Assembly: GCA_964450685.1 (NCBI GenBank)
Contig: CAYVDN010000002.1
Location: forward strand, 56,433 to 120,432
Length of the DNA stretch: 64,000 bases
Source: JBAOHV01 sp964450685
GTDB lineage: Bacteria; Actinomycetota; Acidimicrobiia; Acidimicrobiales; Microtrichaceae
Direction of reading: 5' to 3'
Below, in pieces: positions 9,371 through 16,296 of this stretch. The translations under genes and the position numbers were made by a program. Each line of letters begins with the position of its first letter. Within the stretch, counting starts at the first letter, position 1. Under the pieces are notes generated by a model. It saw only the letters and a program-made list of their open reading frames with translations. It did not search any database and was not told where the DNA came from.

Positions 9371-9509
9371 CCGTGTGGTCCACGGAAGGTGGCCCCACCA
9401 CCACGCGACGACCGCCGGGATGTCTCCCCGGTCGATCCGAATCGGCGCGGGCGGAACACTGGGCCGACCCTCACGTCGATCGGGGGACCACCCACCGTGG
9501 ACCACACGG
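9371..9509. repeat. Imperfect 26-base inverted repeat in the mraZ-rsmH gap
   Basis: Arms at 9371-9396 and 9484-9509 match at 23 of 26 positions when one is reverse-complemented. The first 15 bases (CCGTGTGGTCCACGG) are perfect. The 87-base spacer has no convincing gene. The element fills most of the 240-base gap between the mraZ stop and the rsmH start, which is otherwise empty. It could be a cis-acting RNA hairpin in the dcw transcript, a protein-binding site or a small repeat element. The function is not known. Confidence 0.8.
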
Positions 9510-9554
9510 ACATTTCGACGCCGGCTCCGGAACTACGGACTGCTCGACGCGCCA

Positions 9555-9989
9555 TCACAGGAACTCCAGTTCCTCGATCTTGTCGGCGATCGTGCGCCCC
9601 TCGGCGTCAGGAGCCTCGGCAGCGGCCTCGAGACGGTCCCATTCCGTGCGTGGATAGATCGCCGCATGGCTCCCCGATCCGACGATCGTCACCTCACGTC
9701 CGAGGCGGGCCTTCTCCCGGAGGCGGGCGTTGAGCACGATCCGGTGCTGGGCGTCGGGCTTGAACGAGCTGACCAGGCTGAACAGGTAGCGGAGTTCGCT
9801 GCGGGAGAAGACCTTGCTGGACTCGAGCTTGCGTCGATAGCTGTCCCAACCCGACGGGGTGAAGATCGCTGCGTTGTCCCCGAGCAGGGCGAGGAATCCG
9901 CCGTGGACGAAGGCCTCCCGGTACGCGGCAGGCAGGACCATCCGGCCCTTGTCGTCGATCGTGTGCTCGAACTGATCGAAGAACTCCAT
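9555..9989 (-). CDS. mraZ: MraZ, transcriptional regulator of the dcw cluster
   Basis: DNA-binding AbrB-fold protein of 144 residues that regulates the cell-wall/division cluster it heads. Both SpoVT/AbrB-like half-domains are present. The first has TIDDKGRMVLPAAYRE (residues 10-25); the second has the divergent DAQHRIVLN around residue 79 in place of the usual D-x-x-G-R. Four GTGG boxes at 10-base spacing lie about 95 bases upstream of its start on its own promoter, as expected for autoregulation. Confidence 0.95.
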   Translation of the reverse strand: MEFFDQFEHTIDDKGRMVLPAAYREAFVHGGFLALLGDNAAIFTPSGWDSYRRKLESSKVFSRSELRYLFSLVSSFKPDAQHRIVLNARLREKARLGREVTIVGSGSHAAIYPRTEWDRLEAAAEAPDAEGRTIADKIEELEFL

Positions 9990-10082
9990 GCCACCGCTCG
10001 TCCGGGCCCGAGAGGCCCCTCGTTGGATCCGGGCGGCTGAACAGCCCCGAGCAGGGCCACTCCACCGGTCCTCCCGATTCCT

Positions 10083-10116
10083 CCACTTAGAGCCACCCTA
10101 ACCCACTTCCTTCCAC
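10083..10116 (-). promoter_or_regulatory. MraZ operator: four GTGG boxes at 10-base spacing
   Basis: Read on the minus strand, GTGG occurs four times at exactly 10-base intervals (plus-strand CCAC at 10083, 10093, 10103 and 10113). This matches the known MraZ site, which is direct repeats of a TGGGN/GTGG-type box, one per helical turn. The array overlaps the predicted -10 and most of the spacer of the mraZ promoter, consistent with autorepression. Confidence 0.85.
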
Positions 10117-10123
10117 CAAACAA
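10095..10123 (-). promoter_or_regulatory. Predicted mraZ (dcw) promoter
   Basis: On the minus strand a -35 TTGTTT (10123-10118) and a -10 TAGGGT (10100-10095) are separated by 17 bases. Transcription would start near 10088, leaving a leader of about 100 bases. The MraZ boxes lie over the -10 and spacer. Confidence 0.55.
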
Positions 10124-10226
10124 TGAATCATCTCCACGGGCTGTGACACTGAGCGCGCAATTAGCCACGGTCAGTCGATGAAATCCGGGCGATTTGTGGG
10201 ATCGAGATGCCCTGGGAGTGCCTCGC

Positions 10227-10976
10227 TCAGGGCAGTGCGGCGATCAGCCCCTCCACAACGCTCCACTCCGGGTCCACTGCCAGCCCGTCCAGATCGACGA
10301 CACCGGTTGCCAGCGCCGTGCGGATCGGGGTGAGGCTGGCGGACTCGGCCAGCAACGACGACATGAGCTGCGGATCGAAGCGGCGATGCACTACGCACTG
10401 GAAACGTGCCATGTCCCGCGTTCTTCGCTGGGAGATGCCGATCAGCTTTGCCCCAGCGACGCTGACCTCACCCGGGCCGAGGGCGGCGAAGCAGGCGACC
10501 CGACCCGATTCCCTGTCGCTGACGCCACGATCGTGGATGCCACAGGTGATGCCCAGCGAGGACAGGGCGGAGCTCCAAGCATCTCCGAGCCACCACGTCG
10601 CAGCCTCGACGTCGTCGACCCAGAGCGGGTCCCCCGCCGGTACGACCAGGTCAACCCAGATGTGTTCGCCCGGGACCAGGAGGACCGCCCCCCCGCCCGA
10701 CCGGCGCCGAGTCAGGTCGATGTCCCTTCGAGCGAGCTCCCCGGTGTCGACAACCGACTCGGGCTGGGTGCTGCCGAGCACCATCGTCGTCCGGTCGACC
10801 TCCATCTGCCAGACGGACCGGCCCGATCCCGTATCCATCGTGTGGAGCTCAGCTGCAGGCCCCGTCCGCCGGTTGAAGACCCACCCTTTGGCTGCCATAC
10901 CAGCGAGCACGGCGGGGCTCGGCGGACCGGCACCCGACCCGCTCGCGTTCCCGGCGGCCGGGGGCATCTCTGGCAT
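10227..10976 (-). CDS. Lipoate-protein ligase A family (BPL/LPL) protein
   Basis: Protein of the biotin/lipoate ligase fold, 249 residues from ATG 10976. Visible are WxxxxxxGPAAELH near the N-terminus, LGSTQ, the adenylate-binding RRRSGGGAVLL, WVDLVVP and the conserved lysine segment GAKLIGISQRR. These suggest lipoate or octanoate transfer, but amidotransferase and other family members look alike, so the substrate is uncertain. The start is chosen because a TACAGT -10 box lies 7 bases before it. An internal ATG at 10898 (223 residues) is the alternative. It is divergent from the NUDIX gene. Confidence 0.82.
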   Translation of the reverse strand: MPEMPPAAGNASGSGAGPPSPAVLAGMAAKGWVFNRRTGPAAELHTMDTGSGRSVWQMEVDRTTMVLGSTQPESVVDTGELARRDIDLTRRRSGGGAVLLVPGEHIWVDLVVPAGDPLWVDDVEAATWWLGDAWSSALSSLGITCGIHDRGVSDRESGRVACFAALGPGEVSVAGAKLIGISQRRTRDMARFQCVVHRRFDPQLMSSLLAESASLTPIRTALATGVVDLDGLAVDPEWSVVEGLIAALP

Positions 10977-10983
10977 CCACCCG

Positions 10984-10989
10984 ACTGTA
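10984..10989 (-). promoter_or_regulatory. -10 box of the lipoate-ligase-like gene
   Basis: TACAGT on the minus strand, 7 bases before ATG 10976. Transcription would begin at or next to the start codon (leaderless). Confidence 0.5.
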
Positions 10990-11056
10990 TGTTCGCAGGA
11001 CCACGATTCCGCTTCTCTTCCTCGGCTTCTTTCCGGGGCGGTGACCCGTCCCGCCA

Positions 11057-11062
11057 TAGGCT
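11057..11062 (+). promoter_or_regulatory. -10 box of the NUDIX gene
   Basis: TAGGCT lies 7 bases before ATG 11070 and there is no ribosome-binding site, so the message is probably leaderless. Confidence 0.5.
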
Positions 11063-11069
11063 CCGACCG

Positions 11070-11594
11070 ATGCAACGACGTGGGCCCAGACGCCGCGCAG
11101 CCAGGGTGATCGTGCTCGATCCGCAGGACAGGCTGCTGCTGATCTCCGCTCGGGATCCGTTCCGCCACGACAGCGCTGGCTGGTGGGAGATCCCCGGTGG
11201 CGGCATGGATCCTGGCGAGCGTTCCGAGGACACCGTGCGCCGCGAGCTCTGGGAGGAAGCGGGGATCAGAGATGCCGAGATCGGGCCGTGCGTCTGGACC
11301 CAGACCGTCCAATTCACCTTTGCAGGGATGCGCTTCGACCAGGACGAATGGATCCACGTCGCCCGCTGTGACGGCAGCGCGTCGCGCCCCGGCGGCCTCG
11401 AGGCCCTCGAGGCCCTCGCGTTCGGGGAGCAGCGCTGGTGGGCGCTCGAGCAGGTCCTGGACCACGAACCACGAACGATCCCCTACCGGCTCGGCGAGTT
11501 CCTCCCGGACCTGTTGAGCAACGGCCACCCGTCCGAGCCGCTCGACATCACACCACAGCCGCACCACGTCGACAGTTGGGAATCACACAGCTAG
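11070..11594 (+). CDS. NUDIX hydrolase
   Basis: Pyrophosphohydrolase of the NUDIX superfamily, 174 residues. The NUDIX box is intact: IPGGGMDPGE followed by the metal-binding RELWEEAG. The N-terminus starts straight into the fold (RRRAARVIVLDPQDRLLL). The substrate, such as a damaged nucleotide or an ADP-sugar, cannot be read from sequence. It converges on menC, and both genes use the same palindrome CTAG (11591-11594) for their TAG stop codons, so their ends overlap by 4 bases. Confidence 0.9.
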   Translation: MQRRGPRRRAARVIVLDPQDRLLLISARDPFRHDSAGWWEIPGGGMDPGERSEDTVRRELWEEAGIRDAEIGPCVWTQTVQFTFAGMRFDQDEWIHVARCDGSASRPGGLEALEALAFGEQRWWALEQVLDHEPRTIPYRLGEFLPDLLSNGHPSEPLDITPQPHHVDSWESHS

Positions 11595-12682
11595 CCCAGA
11601 CTGAGCTCTGCGGACGTGACGCTGCGGAGCAACTCGACCGATGGCACGCGACCGTTCCCGGGGCCATGTGGTACGACCAGGTCTCCGTCGCCATCGACCA
11701 CCACCGGCTCGGCGATGTCGTCGACGACGTAATCCGAGGACGGCCCCAGGTCTGTCGGGAGCGCACAACAGGTGTTCGCCGCCAGAGCGGCCGCTCCGGC
11801 ACGGCCTATCGCCAATTCCAACATCCCGCCGACGAACGCAGCAACCCCGAGCCCGGCCGCTCTCATCCCTACCCCCAGAGCGGCCTCGATCCCACCGAGC
11901 CGCGCAGGTTTGAGCGACACCACCCCGATCGCTCCAGCGCCGGCGGCCTCCACGAGATCGGTGACGGAGCTGATCGACTCGTCCAGCGCCACGGGCGTCC
12001 TGAGTCCGTGCTGGAGCTCGGCGAGGTCCTCCCATCCGAGGTCGGACGGGAATGGCTGCTCAAGATAGGCAAGACCCAGGCGGTCGAGAGCTTCGACCTG
12101 TGACCGCGACGCATAGCTTCCGTTGGCGTCCGCCGCTACCGGCACCGCGCCGACCGCGTCCCGCACAGCCCGGACCCTCTCGAGGTCGTCACCCGGCGAG
12201 ATCTTCACCTTGATCATGCGCGCGCCCGCGTCGACGGCGGATCGGGCGATCTCCGCCACGGCAGCCGGTTCACCACCGACGTCCGCGATGACCTTCGTAC
12301 GCGGGACCGTCCGCCTGGACGACGCCAGATGTGAAGCGAGAGACATGCCCTGCGAGCGCAACCATGCATCCAGGCGGGCATCACGGACCGCGCCCACCGC
12401 TGCGACGGGCCCGGTGTCGGCGATCGGACGACCTCCGAGCGATGCCGGCCCCACCGACGTCGTCAGTGCTTCCCATGCCGCGTCGGTGGACCCGGTCACA
12501 TAAGCGTCCGTACCCAGCGTCGGACACTCCCCCCATCCCGAGATCCCGTCCGCCCGCGTCCACTCGACCAGGACGACATCTCGCACCAGCTCGGCCTCCC
12601 TGGCGCTGTGATGCGCGTTGCGAAGCGGCACCTCGACTCTCACGAAGCGCAGCCGCGACGGACGCTCGCCAGCCGAGATCAT
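11591..12682 (-). CDS. menC: MenC, o-succinylbenzoate synthase (enolase superfamily)
   Basis: Dehydrates SHCHC to o-succinylbenzoate in menaquinone synthesis. It has 363 residues. The enolase-superfamily catalytic residues are present: the KVK pair (MIKVKIS), metal ligands in DANGSY and YLEQP, ALDES, and the second lysine in SLKPARLGG, which is the OSBS/NSAR subgroup pattern. N-succinylamino-acid racemase activity cannot be excluded by sequence. No other men gene is in the window. It ends in a shared CTAG with the NUDIX gene. Confidence 0.87.
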   Translation of the reverse strand: MISAGERPSRLRFVRVEVPLRNAHHSAREAELVRDVVLVEWTRADGISGWGECPTLGTDAYVTGSTDAAWEALTTSVGPASLGGRPIADTGPVAAVGAVRDARLDAWLRSQGMSLASHLASSRRTVPRTKVIADVGGEPAAVAEIARSAVDAGARMIKVKISPGDDLERVRAVRDAVGAVPVAADANGSYASRSQVEALDRLGLAYLEQPFPSDLGWEDLAELQHGLRTPVALDESISSVTDLVEAAGAGAIGVVSLKPARLGGIEAALGVGMRAAGLGVAAFVGGMLELAIGRAGAAALAANTCCALPTDLGPSSDYVVDDIAEPVVVDGDGDLVVPHGPGNGRVPSVELLRSVTSAELSLG

Positions 12683-12718
12683 CCGGGTGACCCGGTCCGA
12701 GCCGTCTGCATGTGCCCG

Positions 12719-13003
12719 CTATGAGCGGTGGGTCACAGCCGACCAGGAGCGGCTCCACTCCAGGTAGGCGACAAGATCGTCGGCCTCGGCAGGATGGCTC
12801 CCGTCGCCCCCGTATGCGGTGATCATGCGGAAACGCAGGTAGTCGGCCGACGGGATCGGGAGGAAGGGGAAGCGCCGCCACCAGCCGGTCGGGGCGAGGC
12901 GCCAGGCCGCCATCACGGCTGCAGGCCACAGATCGGGCCTTCGCAGCATCGCGCGGACCACCGCCGGCCCGATGAGACGAGGGGCGGGTTCGGGGCGCGA
13001 CAT
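12719..13003 (-). CDS. Small conserved-type protein of unknown function
   Basis: A 94-residue protein rich in Arg, Trp and Pro (WWRRFPFLPIPSADYLRFR) with an acidic middle (GGDGSHPAEADDLVAYLEWSR). The family is not recognised. No signal peptide or clear membrane segment is visible; one weakly hydrophobic patch is present (DLWPAAVMAAWRLAP). It lies 10 bases downstream of the ROK kinase and upstream of menC. A -10 box in the end of the ROK gene suggests it can also be transcribed separately. Composition and codon use match the neighbours, so it is probably a real gene. Confidence 0.72.
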   Translation of the reverse strand: MSRPEPAPRLIGPAVVRAMLRRPDLWPAAVMAAWRLAPTGWWRRFPFLPIPSADYLRFRMITAYGGDGSHPAEADDLVAYLEWSRSWSAVTHRS

Positions 13004-13010
13004 GACGGTG

Positions 13011-13016
13011 ACGCTA
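13011..13016 (-). promoter_or_regulatory. -10 box of the 94-residue protein gene
   Basis: TAGCGT on the minus strand, 7 bases before ATG 13003. It overlaps the last bases of the upstream ROK gene. Confidence 0.45.
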
Positions 13017-13898
13017 GCGCCGCGTCGAGCCTGTCGAAGCGGCCATGGCCACAGCCGCCGCTCCGACCAGCGGTCCGTGTGGACCACAGCCGCTGGGCAC
13101 GATCCGGGCACCACGGGTGAAGTCGAGTCGTGCACACCGTTCGAGCTCGCGATTGGCAGCATCGAAGAACAGCTCTCCGTACCCCAGTGCCACCGACCCG
13201 GCGACCACCACCAGGCGCAGGTCGAGCAGGCTCACCGTCGACGCCACCGCCCGTCCGACCAATCGGCCGGTCCGGACACGCACCACCTCGGGCGCCTGCG
13301 CCGGTGGCGCACCGGTGAACGCCGCGATCGCCGTGCCTGAGGCCTCTGCCTCGAGGCACCCGCGCGCCCCGCAGGCACAGGCGCGGCCCAGCGGATCGAC
13401 GATCACATGCCCGACGTGGCCGGCGTTGGATGCCGACCCGTGGAGCAGACGGCCGTCGATGACCAAACCACCACCCACGCCTGTCGATACGACCATGGCA
13501 AGGTAGTCGCGACATCCACGGGCAGCGCCGACCCATCCCTCGCCCAGCGCGAGGGCCTTGGCGTCGTTGTCGATGAAAGTCGCCAGACCGGTGTGCGTGT
13601 GCAGGCGGTCCCTCAACTCGAATCCACGCCACTGGGGGATGTTCAGCGGCGACACCGTCGTCCCACCAGGCGTCATCGGCCCGCCGCATCCGACTCCCAC
13701 AGCGACCACATCGACGGTTGCACGCGAGCGCACGTCGTCGGCCAGGCTCGTCAGCGCGGAGAAGAGACCTTCGGGGCCCTCACCGACGGTGGGCACGCGG
13801 TCCTCGACCACCACCCGGCCCTGCCCGTCGACTACTGCAGCGGCCAGCTTCGTACCGCCGATGTCCAGGGCGAGTACCGCCTCTTCGGAGCTGAGCAT
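13014..13898 (-). CDS. ROK-family sugar kinase (glucokinase-like)
   Basis: ATP-dependent sugar kinase of the ROK family, 294 residues. The N-terminal phosphate-binding LDIGGTK, the sugar-site region FIDNDAKALALGE with the catalytic Asp, the STGVGGG loop and the Zn-binding CACGARGCLE are all present. No N-terminal HTH is fused, so it is a kinase rather than a ROK repressor. Glucose is the likely substrate, but other hexoses are possible. A second ROK kinase lies at 34235-35206. The ATG at 13898 is chosen over an upstream TTG because a -10 box lies 7 bases before it. Confidence 0.88.
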   Translation of the reverse strand: MLSSEEAVLALDIGGTKLAAAVVDGQGRVVVEDRVPTVGEGPEGLFSALTSLADDVRSRATVDVVAVGVGCGGPMTPGGTTVSPLNIPQWRGFELRDRLHTHTGLATFIDNDAKALALGEGWVGAARGCRDYLAMVVSTGVGGGLVIDGRLLHGSASNAGHVGHVIVDPLGRACACGARGCLEAEASGTAIAAFTGAPPAQAPEVVRVRTGRLVGRAVASTVSLLDLRLVVVAGSVALGYGELFFDAANRELERCARLDFTRGARIVPSGCGPHGPLVGAAAVAMAASTGSTRR

Positions 13899-13905
13899 CG
13901 CCGGC

Positions 13906-13911
13906 AAGGTA
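13906..13911 (-). promoter_or_regulatory. -10 box of the first ROK kinase
   Basis: TACCTT on the minus strand, 7 bases before ATG 13898, consistent with a leaderless message. Confidence 0.5.
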
Positions 13912-13978
13912 CCAGCACGCGAACCCCGAACCTGCGGAGCTCTGGCAGACTCGTCCGCTACCGACGGGAGGATGATCC

Positions 13979-14944
13979 GTGAGCTCCACGACCGACGACC
14001 GGGATCGTTCCCGGACCTTCGAGCAGGTGTTCGAGGAGATCTGCACCAACATCGGCCTCGCCGTGCGCGGCAAGGACGAGGTCATCCGATTGACCGTCAC
14101 CTGTCTGCTCGCACGGGGTCACCTGCTGATCGAGGACGTCCCCGGCGTCGGGAAGACCTCGCTGGCAAAGGCCCTCGCACGATCCATCGACGCGAGCTTC
14201 AGTCGCGTCCAGTTCACCCCGGATCTGCTGCCGTCCGACGTCCTGGGCTCGTCGGTATGGAACCAGATGGCGGCTTCCTTCGAGTTCCGCCCCGGCCCCG
14301 TGTTCACACATCTGATGCTCGGCGACGAGATCAACCGTGCGTCACCCAAGACCCAGTCGGCGCTGCTGGAGGCAATGGCCGAGCATCAGGTGACCGTCGA
14401 CGGGACGACCCACGAGCTCGCCCAGCCATTCATGGTCGTCGCCACCCAGAACCCGCTCGAGCACCACGGCACCTTCCCGCTTCCGGAGAGCCAGCTGGAC
14501 AGGTTCCTGATGAAGGTCTCGGTCGGCTACCCCGGAAGGGACGAGGAGCTGTCGATGCTCCGAGAGACGGACCACGAGATGGTGCTCGCTCGGCTCGAGC
14601 CTGTAGTGAGCGCTGACACCGTCATCCAGATGGCACTGGCCGCCCAGCAGGTCCACGTCTCCTCGGAGTTGGCCGGCTACCTGGTGGACCTGGCGGAGCG
14701 TTCGAGACGCTCGGCTGCGTTCAGCCTCGGGGTGTCTCCGCGGGCGTCGCTCGGCCTGCTGCACGCGGCAAGGGTCTGGGCAGCAGCCAAGGGCCGCGAC
14801 TACGTGACCCCGGACGACGTGAAGGATCTCGCTGCACCGGTACTCGCCCACCGGGTCGTGTTGGCCCCGGACGCCCGGCTCAGCGGTGCAACCCCTGCTG
14901 ACACCCTGGTCGAGCTGCTGCGCTCGACACCGGTGCCGTCCTGA
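13979..14944 (+). CDS. MoxR-family AAA+ ATPase
   Basis: MoxR-type AAA+ chaperone ATPase, 321 residues. Walker A is EDVPGVGKTS (53-62), Walker B is LMLGDEIN, followed by RASPKTQSALLEAMAE, sensor TQNPLEHHGTFPLPESQLDRF, and a C-terminal lid. The GTG start at 13979 has a good ribosome site (GGGAGGA). It is the first gene of a three-gene unit with a DUF58 protein and a transmembrane transglutaminase, a well-known arrangement. The MoxR protein probably acts on the DUF58 partner, but the client is not known. Confidence 0.93.
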   Translation: MSSTTDDRDRSRTFEQVFEEICTNIGLAVRGKDEVIRLTVTCLLARGHLLIEDVPGVGKTSLAKALARSIDASFSRVQFTPDLLPSDVLGSSVWNQMAASFEFRPGPVFTHLMLGDEINRASPKTQSALLEAMAEHQVTVDGTTHELAQPFMVVATQNPLEHHGTFPLPESQLDRFLMKVSVGYPGRDEELSMLRETDHEMVLARLEPVVSADTVIQMALAAQQVHVSSELAGYLVDLAERSRRSAAFSLGVSPRASLGLLHAARVWAAAKGRDYVTPDDVKDLAAPVLAHRVVLAPDARLSGATPADTLVELLRSTPVPS

Positions 14945-14949
14945 CCGCG

Positions 14950-16296
14950 ATGCGCCCGACCGCCCGTGGAGTCGGGGTGGCCGCAGCCAGCATCGCGGCT
15001 GGCTTCTGCTCATGGCTGCTGGGGGTGGCTGAGCTGGCGGTGCTCTCGATTGGTGGAGCAACCCTCCTGCTCGCCGGAGCAGCCGTCGTGCTGACCGCAG
15101 GAACTCCGGAGCTCCGCCGCAGCATCCACCCGCTGAGGGTCCACGCCGGTGAGCGCTGTGAGATCCGCCTGGTCGCGGACAACCGGACCCGACGCCCCAG
15201 TGGCGTGATCGAGGTGATCGACCGCATCGATGATCACGGGTCCGCCCAACTCACCTTCGCCCCGATAACCGCGTCAGGACGGGATGTGGCGACCTTCGCG
15301 ATCGCCACCAGCCGGCGGGGCGTTCACCGTGTCGGTCCCTTGAGGGCGGTCCACTCGGACCCGTTCGGTCTGGTGCGGCGGATCAGGACAGATGAGGAGG
15401 TGGCCGGGATCGTAGTGTTGCCCAGGGTCTGGGAACTGCGTGACCTCCCCGATGTTCCCGGCGACGAGCCCGAGTCCGGCCCGCGGAACCTTGTGGCGAC
15501 ATCGACGGTTGACGAGGAGTTCTCGTCCCTGCGCGACTGGGCCCCGGGCGACGACGTCCGACGCATCCACTGGCGGTCCACCGCCAGGCGGGGCGCGCCC
15601 GTCGTTCGGCAGTTCGACGTGCCGTGGCAGCGCCGGACGACTGTCGTGCTGGACATGAACCTGGCCAACGACCCGAGCGACGGCATGCCAACGGTAAGCG
15701 CCTCCGGAGTGACCTCGAACCTCGCGTTCGAGCGAGCGGTGTCCGCTGCGGCGAGCGTCGTGCAACTGGTGGCCGATCGGGACGAGCAGGTTCGGCTGGT
15801 CTGCACCGACGGGACCGACACCGGGTTCCTGGCGGCATCCGAGCACCTCGACGATCTCATGGACCTGCTCGCCACGGTCGAGCCCATCCCCGCCGATCAC
15901 GAATCGGGACCGGACCTCCTGCGCCGGGTCCTGCACGGAATCAGCTTCCCCGCGGCCGCACGGATCGTGACCTGCTCCCCACTCGGTTACCACGCGCTGC
16001 TCGCGGCTCTCACCACCACCGATCCAGCCGATGGGGGCGGGCGCAGCGGTACTGGCAACGGCGCCGCCGGCGGCGCCGGAACCGGTGGCGTCGGCATGTG
16101 GGGCGCGAACGTGATCGTGGCCACTGGACCCTGCAGCGGTGTGGCCCCCACCACGACGCCTGGCCTCCTGTTGGTGCCGTTCGTGGACGACGGACTGGAC
16201 CGGGCGTGGTCCGCCGCCGTGGCCACTCGTTCCACAGGCATGGTCACCAGTGGCCCGACGGCGCCAGGATCAGTGTCGACAGGCGAGCGCCCATGA
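14950..16296 (+). CDS. DUF58 (vWA-like) membrane protein
   Basis: A 448-residue DUF58 protein. Two N-terminal hydrophobic segments (about 8-24 and 26-44) are followed by a beta-rich region and the DUF58 signature FSSLRDWAPGDDVRRIHW, RQFDVPW and VVLDMNLAND, where a vWA-like metal site can form. The C-terminus has a Gly/Ala-rich stretch (about 355-380) before the last strands. It starts 5 bases after the MoxR gene and its stop overlaps the transglutaminase start as ATGA. Confidence 0.92.
   Translation: MRPTARGVGVAAASIAAGFCSWLLGVAELAVLSIGGATLLLAGAAVVLTAGTPELRRSIHPLRVHAGERCEIRLVADNRTRRPSGVIEVIDRIDDHGSAQLTFAPITASGRDVATFAIATSRRGVHRVGPLRAVHSDPFGLVRRIRTDEEVAGIVVLPRVWELRDLPDVPGDEPESGPRNLVATSTVDEEFSSLRDWAPGDDVRRIHWRSTARRGAPVVRQFDVPWQRRTTVVLDMNLANDPSDGMPTVSASGVTSNLAFERAVSAAASVVQLVADRDEQVRLVCTDGTDTGFLAASEHLDDLMDLLATVEPIPADHESGPDLLRRVLHGISFPAAARIVTCSPLGYHALLAALTTTDPADGGGRSGTGNGAAGGAGTGGVGMWGANVIVATGPCSGVAPTTTPGLLLVPFVDDGLDRAWSAAVATRSTGMVTSGPTAPGSVSTGERP

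Noticed and set aside
9371..9509. Inverted repeat considered as the ends of a transposable element
   Set aside because: The 87 bases between the arms encode nothing, and no target duplication is visible.
10977..11567. N-terminal extension of the lipoate-ligase-like frame
   Set aside because: It is antisense to the NUDIX gene, and the promoter box and family alignment place the start near 10976 or 10898.
13075..13095. A GTGTGGACCACA stretch similar to the arm of the mraZ-rsmH inverted repeat
   Set aside because: It lies inside the ROK kinase gene, differs at the centre and has no partner nearby, so it is probably chance.
15624..16292. Upstream extension of the transglutaminase frame
   Set aside because: It lies in another frame of the DUF58 gene; the ATG at 16293 overlaps the DUF58 stop and begins the first membrane segment.
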